A DNA stretch of 64,000 nucleotides from Cyanobium sp. AMD-g (GTDB lineage: Bacteria; Cyanobacteriota; Cyanobacteriia; PCC-6307; Cyanobiaceae): assembly GCF_024346395.1 (NCBI RefSeq), contig NZ_JAGQCW010000001.1:124001-188000 (forward strand), in the 5' to 3' direction. The position numbers and the translations under genes are program-made. Shown in pieces: positions 17,968 through 27,068 of this stretch. Every line of letters starts with the position of its first letter. Position 1 is the first letter of the stretch. The notes under the pieces are model-generated. The model searched no databases. It had not been told where the DNA came from and saw only the letters and a list, made by a program, of their open reading frames with translations.

Positions 17968-20478
17968 TCACGACCCCTCCGCCCGTTCCGCCTGTTGCCG
18001 CAGCTTCTGGAGCCGCTCCAGCAGCGATTCATTGCTCATCCGGTTGTTGAGACGCTCCGCCAGCAGCGGGAAGGCCATCGGGCCTGGCCTCGGCAGGCGC
18101 CGCTGCAACCATTCACTGGCCCGCAACCGCTGCAGGGTGCTGAGCAGGCGTCCGAAATCGAGCTGCTCCTGCAGCACTTCGCTGCGGGCCTGGGCCAGCA
18201 GCAGATTGCCCGGCTCATGGCGCTCGAACACATCGAAGAGCAAAGCGGCACTGATCTGCAACTGGCCGCCGGAGCGGGCCTGGCCGGGATAGCCGTTCAC
18301 CACCAGCCCACTCACCTGGGCGATGGAGCGGAAACGGCGGCGGCACAGCTCTGAGAGGTTGATCGCCCGCTCCAGATCCTCGAGCAGCCCTTCAGGATCC
18401 AGCAGGGTGTCCCCGTGCAGCTCCAGCAGCTCCTCGAAGGGGTAGTCCCGAGCCGCCAGCAGCTCAAAGCCGTAGTCGTTCACCGACACCGTGAAGGTGC
18501 CGGGATGGTGGCGGGCCAGCCGCCACGACCAGAGGAAGCCCAGGCCCTCATGCACGAAACGTCCTTCGAAGGGGTAGGCGTAGAGATGGCTGCCCTCGCG
18601 GGTGTTGCACACCTCCACCAGAAACTGCTGGCGGCGGGGCAGGGCGGAGAGCAGCACCTGGCGCTCCAGCAGCGGCCGCAGGGCCCGCAGCTCGCCTGTG
18701 TCCAGAATGAATCCCTTCTCCCCGTCGAGGGCGCGGGCGCAGCGATCCACCTCCTGGCGCAGATGGGCGCTGAGCAGGTCGGAGAGTGCCATCTGGCCCC
18801 CGCCCCAGGCCGGAACCATGGCGCTGCGGCGTGTCGTGGCCTTGACCATCGCGGTCATCTCCCGCAACCGCACGAACTCCAGCTGGCGGCCGGCGAAGAA
18901 GAAGACATCCCCGGGTTTGAGCCGGCCGATGAACACTTCTTCCACATGCCCCAGCACGGCCCCACGCACGAAGCGCACGGTCACGGCGCGGTCGGCGCTG
19001 ATCGTGCCGATGTTGAGCCGGTGCAGGCGGGCCACCGCCGTCTCCCGCACCACGAAGCGCTGGGGGACGCCCGCGCTTGCCTCCGCCGGCTCCCGCTCCA
19101 GCTTGCGGTAGCGCGGATAGGCCCCCAGGCAGTCGCCGCCGACCTCGAGAAAGCGCAGGCACCACTCCCAGCGGCTCCGCTCCAGCTGGCGGTAGCTCCA
19201 GGTGCGGCGCACAGCCTCCCATGTCGCCTCGGGCTCGAAGCCCGGGCCGCAGGCCAGGCTCACCAGGTGCTGCAGCAGCACATCCAGCGGTTCCTGCGGC
19301 GGGCGGCGGTGTTCCACCAGCCCCTCCCCCAGCCCGCGGCGCATCGCGGAGACCTCCAGCAGCTCCAGGGCGTTGGTGGGCATGAACAGCACCTGGGCCG
19401 TGCCCCCAGGCTGGTGGGCCGAACGGCCCGCCCGCTGCAGCAGCCGGGCCAGGTTCTTGGCACTGCCGATCTGCACCACCCGCTCCACCGGCTGGAAGTC
19501 GACCCCCAGATCGAGGGAGCTGGTGCAGACCACCCAGCGGATCGCGGCGGCCTTCACCCCCGCCTCGATGGCTTCACGGGCGGCCCGGTCGATGGCGCTG
19601 TGGTGCAGAGCCAGGGACCCCTCCATTTCCGGGCAGGCGAAACGCAGGCACTGGTGCCAGCGCTCCGCCTGGTTGCGGGTATTGGTGAACAGCAGGGTGG
19701 AGACATCCGGCTCCATGGCCGCCACCAGCTCCTCGTACATGCGCAGGCCCAGGTGACCCGCCCAGGGGAAGCCGTCGATCGTGTCGGGCAGCAGGCTGCG
19801 GATCTGGGTGTCCCGCCGGATCCGGGCGGTGATGATGCGTGGCACGACGCCGACACCCACCGCGGCGCGGGCCGCCTCCTCCAGGTTGCCGATGGTGGCG
19901 CTGATGGCCCAGGTGCGCAGCTCCGGTCGCCGACTCCGCAGCCAGCCCAGGCACAGTTCGCTCTGCGAGCCCCGCTTGCTGCCCATCAGCTCGTGCCACT
20001 CATCGATCACCACCGCCTCGAGGTCGGCGAACAGCGCCTCGGCCCGGGGGCCGGCCAGCAGCAGCGAGAGGGATTCGGGGGTGGTGATCAGGATCTGCGG
20101 CGGCGCCTTCAGCTGCTTGGCGCGTTCGTGGCTGCTGGTGTCGCCGTTGCGCAGTCCCACCCGCAACGGCCAGCCCATGGTCTCGATCGGTTCCCGGATC
20201 GCCAGCAGCAGGTCGCGGCTCAGGGCCCGCAGGGGCGTCAGCACCACCAGACGCAGACCGCCATCCGGTTCGGCGCCCCCCTTCTCGGCCAGCATCGCCG
20301 CGATCGGCCCCATCACGGCGGCGTAGGTCTTGCCGGAGCCGGTGGGCACCTGGATCAGGCCGCTGGCCCCTTCCAGGTAGGCCCGCCAGCACTGCCGCTG
20401 GAACGGCATCGGCCGCCAGCCGCGGCGGGAGAACCATTCCTCGATGGGCCGCAGCGCTGCCGCGAAGGAACGGTCCAA
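17968..20478 (-). CDS. Ligase-associated DEXH-box helicase (Lhr-like)
   Basis: About 836 residues from a TTG at 20478; the start is uncertain because the next in-frame ATG (20409) would cut into EEWFSRRGWRPMPFQ, the conserved Q-motif region. Motifs: Walker A VPTGSGKTYAAV, Ia LTPLRALSRDL, II DEWHE, III SATIGN, IV to VI with CTSSLDLGVDF and QRAGRSAH. A DUF4208/Lhr-like C-terminal half follows. This family (TIGR04121 type) is found with an ATP-dependent DNA ligase and a metallo-beta-lactamase exonuclease, both present 4-7 kb away, and is implicated in DNA damage repair. It is 12 bases downstream of the DUF350 stop. Confidence 0.85.
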   Translation of the reverse strand: MDRSFAAALRPIEEWFSRRGWRPMPFQRQCWRAYLEGASGLIQVPTGSGKTYAAVMGPIAAMLAEKGGAEPDGGLRLVVLTPLRALSRDLLLAIREPIETMGWPLRVGLRNGDTSSHERAKQLKAPPQILITTPESLSLLLAGPRAEALFADLEAVVIDEWHELMGSKRGSQSELCLGWLRSRRPELRTWAISATIGNLEEAARAAVGVGVVPRIITARIRRDTQIRSLLPDTIDGFPWAGHLGLRMYEELVAAMEPDVSTLLFTNTRNQAERWHQCLRFACPEMEGSLALHHSAIDRAAREAIEAGVKAAAIRWVVCTSSLDLGVDFQPVERVVQIGSAKNLARLLQRAGRSAHQPGGTAQVLFMPTNALELLEVSAMRRGLGEGLVEHRRPPQEPLDVLLQHLVSLACGPGFEPEATWEAVRRTWSYRQLERSRWEWCLRFLEVGGDCLGAYPRYRKLEREPAEASAGVPQRFVVRETAVARLHRLNIGTISADRAVTVRFVRGAVLGHVEEVFIGRLKPGDVFFFAGRQLEFVRLREMTAMVKATTRRSAMVPAWGGGQMALSDLLSAHLRQEVDRCARALDGEKGFILDTGELRALRPLLERQVLLSALPRRQQFLVEVCNTREGSHLYAYPFEGRFVHEGLGFLWSWRLARHHPGTFTVSVNDYGFELLAARDYPFEELLELHGDTLLDPEGLLEDLERAINLSELCRRRFRSIAQVSGLVVNGYPGQARSGGQLQISAALLFDVFERHEPGNLLLAQARSEVLQEQLDFGRLLSTLQRLRASEWLQRRLPRPGPMAFPLLAERLNNRMSNESLLERLQKLRQQAERAEGS

Positions 20479-20489
20479 AGGGGGGCGGA

Positions 20490-20699
20490 TCAGGTGGAGA
20501 GCACGGCCACCACCACGGCGGCGATGGCCAGAATCACGGCCCCCAGCACCACCCCGGCGGCGATGTTGCCGCGGCGGATCTCGGCGCGATAGTCGATCGG
20601 GGAGAGGCGATCGAAGAGCAGCAGCCCGAGGTAGATGAGGATGATGCCAAGAAAGGTCCAGCCGACCATCAGCAGCATCTGGAGCAGTGGTTTGACCAT
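20490..20699 (-). CDS. DUF350 family small membrane protein
   Basis: 69 residues from the ATG at 20699. Two membrane helices are clear: LLQMLLMVGWTFLGIILIYLG and GNIAAGVVLGAVILAIAAVVV, joined by a polar loop DRLSPIDYRAEIRRG. The pattern NIAAGxxxGAxxLAxA is typical of DUF350 (YjfL-like) proteins, which occur with spermidine-synthase-like and DUF4178 genes in many bacteria. Here those genes lie divergently at 22020-24241. The stop is immediately before the helicase start, so it is probably co-transcribed with the helicase. Confidence 0.75.
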   Translation of the reverse strand: MVKPLLQMLLMVGWTFLGIILIYLGLLLFDRLSPIDYRAEIRRGNIAAGVVLGAVILAIAAVVVAVLST

Positions 20700-20753
20700 C
20701 CCCTCGTTGCAACGCCGCCACCACCGTAGGGATGGACAGGAGGCCAGCTCCTG

Positions 20754-21788
20754 ATGGCGCCGGCGTCCCTGGGCGGGCGGCGCGATCCGGCCCTGCTGCT
20801 GTGGCCCATGGCCAGCCTGCTGCTGCCGCTGCTGCCCCTGCTGGTGCTGCTGCTGTCGGCCCTGGAGGGGCCTCGGCGGCTGGTGATGGTGGTGCCCGAA
20901 GGCCAAAGGGTGCTGAGCGCCCCTTTTGAGCTGCAGGACGGCTGGCTGGGCAGCCCCCGTCTGGCGCTGACGGCCGAGATTCCCCCCAACAGCTCGATCG
21001 AGCTGGACGTGGCCCTGCTCGATGCCACCGGCCGCAGCGTGCTGGACCTCACCAAGGACGGCTGGCGTGCCAGTGGCACCTGGGCGGAGGGGGGGGAGAG
21101 CGGCACCTGGCAGGAAGACGATGCGGGCCTGGCTCTGGCGATGCGGCCAGGGCAGAGCGGCCGCTTCCAGCTGGCCGTGCAGGTTCAGGATCTGCTCGAT
21201 GAAGCGGGCCGTCCGCTACCCGATCCGGTTGTCGTGCGCGGCAGCGTCCGCAACCACAGTGTTGAAGCCCCGCTGCTGTTGTTCACCGCCGTGCTGGCGC
21301 TGGCGGTGGTTCAGGTGCTGCAGCTGGCCTGTTATGGCGTCAGTCGCGGCCGCTGGGTCCAGCGCAGCCAGGACGCCAGTGCCGCGATCCGCTGCGAAGC
21401 CGGTGGCCCGGGGTTGCTGCGACTGGATGTGGCGGCGCGCTGGGAGCTGCCCCACGACAATCCGCCGCTGGGGCAGCACCCGGGCCCGGCGGCCCTGGAG
21501 CTGCGGGTGAGCGATGCCCATGGGCGCCCCACCCTGCAGCATCGCGAGATGGTGGTGGTGGCCCACCGTTCCGATGATGGCGACCACTGGTTGGCGGTCC
21601 GCCACACCCTGCACCTGCGGCTTCCGGAGCGCGGCAGCTACCGCTTTCGGGTGAAACTGCCAGAGAAGGTCCTGGCGGATGGTGACACCTGGGAGATCGA
21701 ATGGCTGCGGCTCAGCGTCGAGGACGGTCGGATGACCGCCTGGCCGGTGCCCGTTCTGCCCCTGGCTGGGGCGGTGGAGGGCCGCTGA
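20754..21788 (+). CDS. Conserved membrane-anchored hypothetical protein
   Basis: 344 residues starting at the ATG at 20754. An N-terminal membrane helix (LLLPLLPLLVLLLSA, about 20-38) and a second at about 180-202 (APLLLFTAVLALAVVQVLQLACYG) flank a beta-rich region with SSIELDVALLDATGRSVLDLTKDGW, likely extracytoplasmic. The C-terminal part (ELRVSDAHGRP, YRFRVKLPEKV, WEIEWLRLSV) looks like another beta domain. I do not recognise the family. It opens a run of four co-directional genes with the SpeE-like and DUF4178 genes and is divergent from DUF350 by 54 bases. Confidence 0.65.
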   Translation: MAPASLGGRRDPALLLWPMASLLLPLLPLLVLLLSALEGPRRLVMVVPEGQRVLSAPFELQDGWLGSPRLALTAEIPPNSSIELDVALLDATGRSVLDLTKDGWRASGTWAEGGESGTWQEDDAGLALAMRPGQSGRFQLAVQVQDLLDEAGRPLPDPVVVRGSVRNHSVEAPLLLFTAVLALAVVQVLQLACYGVSRGRWVQRSQDASAAIRCEAGGPGLLRLDVAARWELPHDNPPLGQHPGPAALELRVSDAHGRPTLQHREMVVVAHRSDDGDHWLAVRHTLHLRLPERGSYRFRVKLPEKVLADGDTWEIEWLRLSVEDGRMTAWPVPVLPLAGAVEGR

Positions 21789-21789
21789 G

Positions 21790-22023
21790 ATGGCCGATGA
21801 ACGCGGGCTGATTCTGTTGCTGGCCGTGGCGGTGGTCGCCGTCGGCACCGTCACGGCCGTGACGCGCCCCGGCCTCTGGCGCCTCGGCCAGGACGGCACC
21901 CCCGCCGCCGGCAGCGGTGTGCGCTACGGCGGCAGCTACCGGGCCGGACGCTGGGTGGCCGCCCCGACCCGCCGCCAGGACTGGTCCGGCTTCCAGGGGC
22001 GCGGACCGGGCGCGGCCAAGTGA
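21790..22023 (+). CDS. Small single-span membrane protein
   Basis: 77 residues. One N-terminal helix, LILLLAVAVVAVGTVTAV (about 7-24), is followed by a Gly/Arg-rich tail containing GSGVRYGGSYRAGRW and DWSGFQGRGPG. No catalytic residues are evident. It begins two bases after the previous stop, and its own stop overlaps the GTG start of the SpeE-like gene by three bases, which supports it being a real, co-translated gene. Position in the cassette recalls the small DUF4247-type partners in other bacteria, but similarity is not visible. Confidence 0.6.
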   Translation: MADERGLILLLAVAVVAVGTVTAVTRPGLWRLGQDGTPAAGSGVRYGGSYRAGRWVAAPTRRQDWSGFQGRGPGAAK

Positions 22024-23567
22024 CACCGCGTCGCCTTGCGGCCCTCACACCCCTGCAGGTGCGGGTGCTGCTGGCGGCGGCGGCCATCTCCTCCACGGTC
22101 AGCCTGGTGCTGGAACTGATGCTGGCCACCCAGGCCAGCTACCTGCTGGGCGACCACGCCCTGGCCACCGGCGTGGTGATCGGCACGTTCCTGGCCGCCA
22201 TGGGGCTGGGCGCCTGGCTGAGCCAGTTCCTGGCCGTTGGCCCCGAGCCCGGCTTCGCCCTGCTGCAGTGGTTTCTGGCCGTGGAACTGGCCCTGGCTCC
22301 CCTGTGCCTGCTGGCGCCCCTGGCCCTGTTCGCCCTCTTCCGGGTGGGCGGGCCGGTGTGGCTGGGCCTGGTGGTCTGCACCGTGCTGGTGGGGGTGCTC
22401 GGTGGCATGGAGGTGCCCCTGCTGACCCGGCTGCTGGAGTGTGGTCAGCAGTTGCGGGTGGCCCTGGCCCGGGTGCTGGCCCTGGATTACCTGGGGGCTC
22501 TGGTGGGGGCCCTGCTGTTCCCCCTGGTGCTGCTCCCCTGGCTGGGCCTGCTGCCCACCGCTGGCTTGCTGGCCCTGGTGCCCCTGGCCAGTTGCGTGGC
22601 CATCGCTGTCGTTTTCCCGGTGGGGCTCCGCTGGCGCCGCGCGATCGCCGTGGCCTTTCCCGTGATCGCCTTGGCCGGCTGGGGGCTGGTTCCCCTAGGG
22701 GATCGGATCGAGGATGGCCTCTACGACGATCCGGTGGTGAGCCGCCTGCAGAGCCGCCACCAGCGGATCGTGCTCACCCGTCGCCGCGACGACCTGCGCC
22801 TGTTCCTCGACGGGCAACTGCAGTTCTCGAGCCTCGATGAGTACCGCTACCACGAGGCCCTGGTGCATCCTGCGATGGCGCTGCAGGGCCGGCCGCAGCG
22901 GGTGCTGCTGCTGGGGGCGGGGGATGGCCTGGCCCTGCGGGAGGTGCTGCGCTGGCCCGGCGTGCGGCAGGTGGATCTGCTGGAGCTCGACCCCGCCATG
23001 GCGCGACTGGCCCGGGAGCAGCCGTTCCTGCGGCGCCTCAACGGCGCCAGCCTGGAGGACGGACGGGTGCGGCTGGTGTTCGGCGACGCCTTCGAGCAGG
23101 TGCGGCAGCTGCGGGGCACCTATGACGTGATCATCGCCGACTTCCCCGACCCGGCCACGCCGCCGCTGGCCCGGCTTTACAGCGTCACCTTCTACGGGCG
23201 CCTGCTGCGGCGCCTGGCCCCCGACGGCATGCTGGTCACCCAGGCCTCGACGCCCTTCTTCAGCCCCAAGGTGCTGGCCTCGATCCAGGCCACCCTGACG
23301 GAGCTGAACCTCACCACACGGCCCTACGGCGTGGATGTGCCCAGCTTCGGCCCCTGGGGATTCGTGCTGGCCCATCGGGGCCGGAAGCAACCGGCACAGG
23401 CGGTGCTGCCCTTCCAGGGCCGCTGGATCGACCAGGGGCAGCTCGACCGGCTCTTTCCCCTGAGCCGGGATCTGGCTCTGCCGCCGGGGGAGCGGGTGCT
23501 GCCCAACCGCCTGCACCGGCCGGTGCTGGCCGACTACCAGCGCCAAGGGCGCTGGCGGGAGAACTGA
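22020..23567 (+). CDS. Membrane-bound spermidine synthase-like protein
   Basis: 515 residues from a GTG at 22020. About seven membrane helices fill residues 15-235 (SSTVSLVLELMLATQASYLL opens the typical membrane part). The C-terminal half is an aminopropyltransferase-type Rossmann domain: LFLDGQLQFSSLDEYRYHEALVHPA at about 261-285, VLLLGAGDGLALREVLRW, VDLLELDPAM and VIIADFPDPATP, i.e. the HEA...GGGDG-like and D(x)TDP-like landmarks of SpeE. The GAGDG and D-FPDP forms differ from true spermidine synthases (GGGDG, DSTDP), so decarboxylated SAM may not be the substrate. DUF4178 and DUF350 partners suggest a separate, unsolved pathway. Confidence 0.82.
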   Translation: MTPRRLAALTPLQVRVLLAAAAISSTVSLVLELMLATQASYLLGDHALATGVVIGTFLAAMGLGAWLSQFLAVGPEPGFALLQWFLAVELALAPLCLLAPLALFALFRVGGPVWLGLVVCTVLVGVLGGMEVPLLTRLLECGQQLRVALARVLALDYLGALVGALLFPLVLLPWLGLLPTAGLLALVPLASCVAIAVVFPVGLRWRRAIAVAFPVIALAGWGLVPLGDRIEDGLYDDPVVSRLQSRHQRIVLTRRRDDLRLFLDGQLQFSSLDEYRYHEALVHPAMALQGRPQRVLLLGAGDGLALREVLRWPGVRQVDLLELDPAMARLAREQPFLRRLNGASLEDGRVRLVFGDAFEQVRQLRGTYDVIIADFPDPATPPLARLYSVTFYGRLLRRLAPDGMLVTQASTPFFSPKVLASIQATLTELNLTTRPYGVDVPSFGPWGFVLAHRGRKQPAQAVLPFQGRWIDQGQLDRLFPLSRDLALPPGERVLPNRLHRPVLADYQRQGRWREN

Positions 23568-23647
23568 TCAGCGCCTTTCGCGGAGCCGGTCCACCAGCCT
23601 CCATAAGCTGAGCCAGCCGGCCGTGATCGTCCGGCCACTGCGTACCG

Positions 23648-24241
23648 ATGGCTGTCTGGTTCCTCCTGCCCCTGCTGCTGCTGGCCGCCGTTGCCCTGCT
23701 GCTGCTGCGGCGCTCGCGTCTGCGTCGCCAGGCGCCCAAGCTGCTGGGGCGCACGCTGTTCAACCTGACCACCGGCGACATCGTCCAGTACGACGGCCGG
23801 GACTGGGTGGTGGAGGACCGGCTCCTCTACGACGACGGTGGCTTCCAGTGGCTGGAGTATCTGCTGCGCGACGGCCGTGATGGTCGCTGGCTCAGCGTCT
23901 GTGAGGACGACTGGCTGGAGGTGAGCTGGCTGGAGGACGCTCCGGCCTCGGAGCTGGAGGGTCTGAGCGCCGATTTTCCCGATCACCTGCGCTGTCGCGG
24001 CCAGCTGTATCACCTCAAGGAAACGGGCCGGGCCTCGGTGAGCGCCGCCGCCCGGGTGATGAACAGGCGCCTGCACGGCTGCCGCTTCGGTGATTACGAG
24101 GGGGAGGAGGGCCGCGTCCTGTCGCTGGAACGCTGGGAGGAGGGGGACGATCCCGGCCCGCCTGAGCTCAGCCTGGGCCGGCGCATCGACCCGGCCGCCC
24201 CGGTGCTGCTGCCCGGTGATGGGCGCACGGTTTACCGCTGA
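23648..24241 (+). CDS. DUF4178 family protein
   Basis: 197 residues. After one N-terminal membrane helix (FLLPLLLLAAVALLLLRR, 5-22) comes FNLTTGDIVQYDGRDWVVEDRLLYDDGGFQWLEYLL at about 38-73, the typical DUF4178 beta-strand core, then LYHLKETGRASVSA. The fold is expected to be a small beta-barrel; biochemical function is unknown. It follows the SpeE-like gene by 80 bases and ends 11 bases before the convergent DNA ligase stop. Confidence 0.75.
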   Translation: MAVWFLLPLLLLAAVALLLLRRSRLRRQAPKLLGRTLFNLTTGDIVQYDGRDWVVEDRLLYDDGGFQWLEYLLRDGRDGRWLSVCEDDWLEVSWLEDAPASELEGLSADFPDHLRCRGQLYHLKETGRASVSAAARVMNRRLHGCRFGDYEGEEGRVLSLERWEEGDDPGPPELSLGRRIDPAAPVLLPGDGRTVYR

Positions 24242-24252
24242 ACCGCTGATCG

Positions 24253-25896
24253 CTAAGGGGCTGAAGTCACCAGCAGGGCCAGGGCGCTGGAGAGGCTGTC
24301 GGCGGAGTCGGGGGTGCGGTCGCGACGCCAGCGCAGGATGCGCGGGAAACGCACAGCCAGGCCGCTGCGGTGACGGGAGGAGCGCTGCAGGCCCTCGAAG
24401 CCCAGGGTGAAGACCTGCAGCGGCTCGACGGCCCGCACCGGACCGAAGCGCTCGGTGGTGTGGCGGCGGATCCAGCGGTCCAGCTCGGTGATCTCGCCGT
24501 CGTCGAGTCCCGAATAGGCCTTGGCGAAGGTGACCAGGCGGCCGTCGCCGTCCCAGAGGCCGAAGGTGTAGTCGGTGTGGAGATTGGCGCGGCGGCCGCT
24601 GCCGGCCTGGGCGTAAAGCAGCACCACATCGAGTTCCATCGGCTCCAGCTTGTGTTTCCACCACAGCCCGCGGCGCCGTCCGACCCCATAGGCCGAATCG
24701 AGGGCCTTCAGCATCAGCCCTTCGGCGCCCACCGATCGGGCCTGCTGGCGCAGGGCTTCAAGATCCTCCCAGCACCCCAGCGTCAGCAGAGGGGAGAGGC
24801 GCAGGAGCCCGTCGGCGGACGTGGAGGCCGTCTCCGGCAGCCGCCGTACCAGGTCCTCCAGGGCGGCGCGGCGCTGGCTCAAGGGTTCGGGGCGCAGGTC
24901 CTGACCACTCTTTTCGAGCAGGTCATAGGCGACGAAGGCCGCCGGGCATTCCCGCAGCAGGGCGGCGCCGGGTTTCTGGCGCCCCAGCCGCCTTTGCAGG
25001 GGGCCGAATCCGGCGGGCTGGCTCGCCCCGGCCGGCCAGACAGTCAGCTCCCCATCCAGCACCGTGCCTGGCTCCAGAAGCTTGGCGACGGTCTCCAGCT
25101 CAGGGAAGCTGGCATTGATCAGCTCCTCGCCGCGGCTCCAGAGAAAGGTCTGACCGCTGCGCCGGATCAGCTGGGCCCGGATCCCGTCCCACTTCCACTC
25201 CACCTGCCAGCCGGCGGCGTCGCTGGCGGCCAGGCGTTCCGCCTCCAGGGGGGAGGCCAGGCAGAAGGGATAGGGACGGCTGACCGGGGCGGCCGCGCCG
25301 GCCTCCAGGGGCGCCAGCAGGGCCTCCATCGCCGCGGCGGAGGGCTCGAATCCGCCCATCAGCCGGTGGGCCAGCTCCGCCTCCTCCAGCCCTGACACCT
25401 GGGCCAGCGCCCGGGTGACCAGGCCAGCGGCCACCCCGACCCGAAAGCCGCCGGTGAGCAGCTTGTTGAACAGGAAACACTGGCCGTCGGGCAGAGCCGC
25501 CCAGGTCGCCAGCACCGCTTCCGCCTGCGCCTCGGCCTCCAGAACAGCCAGAGCTGGCAGCCGATGCTCCATCCATTCGGCCAGCGGCAGCTCCAGGGGC
25601 GGGGCCGGCGGCAGGCCCAGCTGGGGGAGCAACAGGGCGATGGTCTCGGCCGAGTCCCCCACCTGGGCATGGCAGGACTCAAACAACCACTCGGGCAGCC
25701 CGGAACGCTCCAGGCAGATCTGCCGCAATCTTCGGCCGGTGATCAGCCGCCGCTTCCGCTTGCCCAGCAACAGGGCCAGGGCCCAGGCGCCATCGGCCGG
25801 CCCGACCGCCTCGAGATGGTTGGCCAGCGCGTCCACCCGGGACCGGGTGCCGGCGGCGCGCTCCAGTTGCTGGATGAGGTCGGCGAAGGCCTGCAT
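24253..25896 (-). CDS. Ligase-associated ATP-dependent DNA ligase
   Basis: 547 residues from the ATG at 25896, four bases after the exonuclease stop. The adenylation motif is EWKWDGIRAQL (KxDG, with the Lys that forms the AMP adduct). Motif III is in FLWSRGEELINASFPE, motif IV in VLDGELTVW, and motif V in EGLMLKALDSAYGVGRR with WWKHKLEPM. An N-terminal DNA-binding helical domain precedes it and an OB fold follows. This is the non-NHEJ bacterial ATP ligase (TIGR04120 type) that travels with the Lhr-like helicase and the exonuclease here. Confidence 0.9.
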   Translation of the reverse strand: MQAFADLIQQLERAAGTRSRVDALANHLEAVGPADGAWALALLLGKRKRRLITGRRLRQICLERSGLPEWLFESCHAQVGDSAETIALLLPQLGLPPAPPLELPLAEWMEHRLPALAVLEAEAQAEAVLATWAALPDGQCFLFNKLLTGGFRVGVAAGLVTRALAQVSGLEEAELAHRLMGGFEPSAAAMEALLAPLEAGAAAPVSRPYPFCLASPLEAERLAASDAAGWQVEWKWDGIRAQLIRRSGQTFLWSRGEELINASFPELETVAKLLEPGTVLDGELTVWPAGASQPAGFGPLQRRLGRQKPGAALLRECPAAFVAYDLLEKSGQDLRPEPLSQRRAALEDLVRRLPETASTSADGLLRLSPLLTLGCWEDLEALRQQARSVGAEGLMLKALDSAYGVGRRRGLWWKHKLEPMELDVVLLYAQAGSGRRANLHTDYTFGLWDGDGRLVTFAKAYSGLDDGEITELDRWIRRHTTERFGPVRAVEPLQVFTLGFEGLQRSSRHRSGLAVRFPRILRWRRDRTPDSADSLSSALALLVTSAP

Positions 25897-25900
25897 GGGC

Positions 25901-26950
25901 TCAGGGCACCGATGCCGCAGCCGCACCTTCCATCTCACCCTCTTCGCTCTCCAGGCCCTCGAACGCCCGCCCCAGCGGTTCCGCCGCCAGGCCTCGCTCC
26001 TCCCGCAGAAAACGGGCCAGGCCGTCGCTGTTGCCGTGGGTCACGTACACCTGACCGGCGCCGGTGTCCCGCACGGTGCGCAGCAGGCCGTCCCAGTCGG
26101 CGTGATCGCTGAGGGCGAAACCCCGCTCGAACCCACGCCGCCGCCTGGCCCCCCGCACCGCCATCCAGCCGCTGACGAAGGCGGTCCGGGGAGCCTTGAA
26201 CCGCTTCATCCAGGGGGAGCGATGGGCCGATGGTGGAGCGATCACCAGGCGCCCCGCCAGCGATTCGCCGCGGGGGAACTCACTCAGCGGCCGTGTCGGG
26301 GGCAGCGCCACGCCAGCGCTCCGGTAAGGCGCCATCAGGGCCTGCACCGCCCCGTGCAGCAGCACCTCCTCCTCCAGCCCCAGGGCGGCCAGTTCCGCCA
26401 GCAGCCGCTGGGCTTTGCCGAAGGCATAGGCGAACAGCAGAGAGGGTTGCTGGGGGGCCTCGCGCCACCAGGCGAGGATCTCGGCCGCCACTTGGTGGCC
26501 GGGGCGCCAGCGGTAGATCGGCAGCCCGAACGTGGCCTCGGTGATCAGCACGTCGGCGGCCACCGGTTCGAACGGGGCGCAGCTTGGGTCGTCATCCCGC
26601 TTGTAGTCGCCACTGATCAGCCAGCTCTCTCCGCCGGCGCTGATCCGGATCTGGGCCGAGCCCAGGACGTGCCCGGCTGAATGGAACGACACCACGGCCC
26701 CGCCGAGGCGCCGCACCTCTCCGTAGTCCACCCCGGTCAGGGTGATGCCGGCCCCCAGCCGCTGCTGCAGCACGCCCTCGCCTGAGCGCACCGCCCAGTA
26801 TTCGCCGCAGCCCGGCCGGGCGTGGTCAGCGTGGCCGTGGGTGATCAGGGCGCGGCTCACCGGCCGCCAGGGGTCGATCCAGGCTTCAGCGGCCGGACAG
26901 TAGAGCCCCTCGGGTGTGAGTTGGATCAGGCCGTCGGCCGGCAGGACCAT
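25901..26950 (-). CDS. Ligase-associated metallo-beta-lactamase exonuclease
   Basis: 349 residues from the ATG at 26950. The metal motif HxHxDH is HGHADH at 38-43. Further landmarks are SAGHVLGSAQIRI, SGDYKRDDDPSC and a late LSDHADW, the pattern of beta-CASP/SNM1-like nucleases that process DNA or RNA ends. In this family (TIGR04122 type) it forms a module with the ligase just downstream. An in-frame extension to 27214 overlaps the aldolase gene and has no family character. Confidence 0.88.
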   Translation of the reverse strand: MVLPADGLIQLTPEGLYCPAAEAWIDPWRPVSRALITHGHADHARPGCGEYWAVRSGEGVLQQRLGAGITLTGVDYGEVRRLGGAVVSFHSAGHVLGSAQIRISAGGESWLISGDYKRDDDPSCAPFEPVAADVLITEATFGLPIYRWRPGHQVAAEILAWWREAPQQPSLLFAYAFGKAQRLLAELAALGLEEEVLLHGAVQALMAPYRSAGVALPPTRPLSEFPRGESLAGRLVIAPPSAHRSPWMKRFKAPRTAFVSGWMAVRGARRRRGFERGFALSDHADWDGLLRTVRDTGAGQVYVTHGNSDGLARFLREERGLAAEPLGRAFEGLESEEGEMEGAAAASVP

Positions 26951-27068
26951 GGTGCGCGCAGGCCCGGATGGCTCCGATGGCGGTGGGTTCCGGCATCCTG
27001 GCGAACCTGCCCCGTTGACGGCGAGGGCGCCGCCCCCTAGCCATGGGGCAGTGATGTTCTGCGGACCC

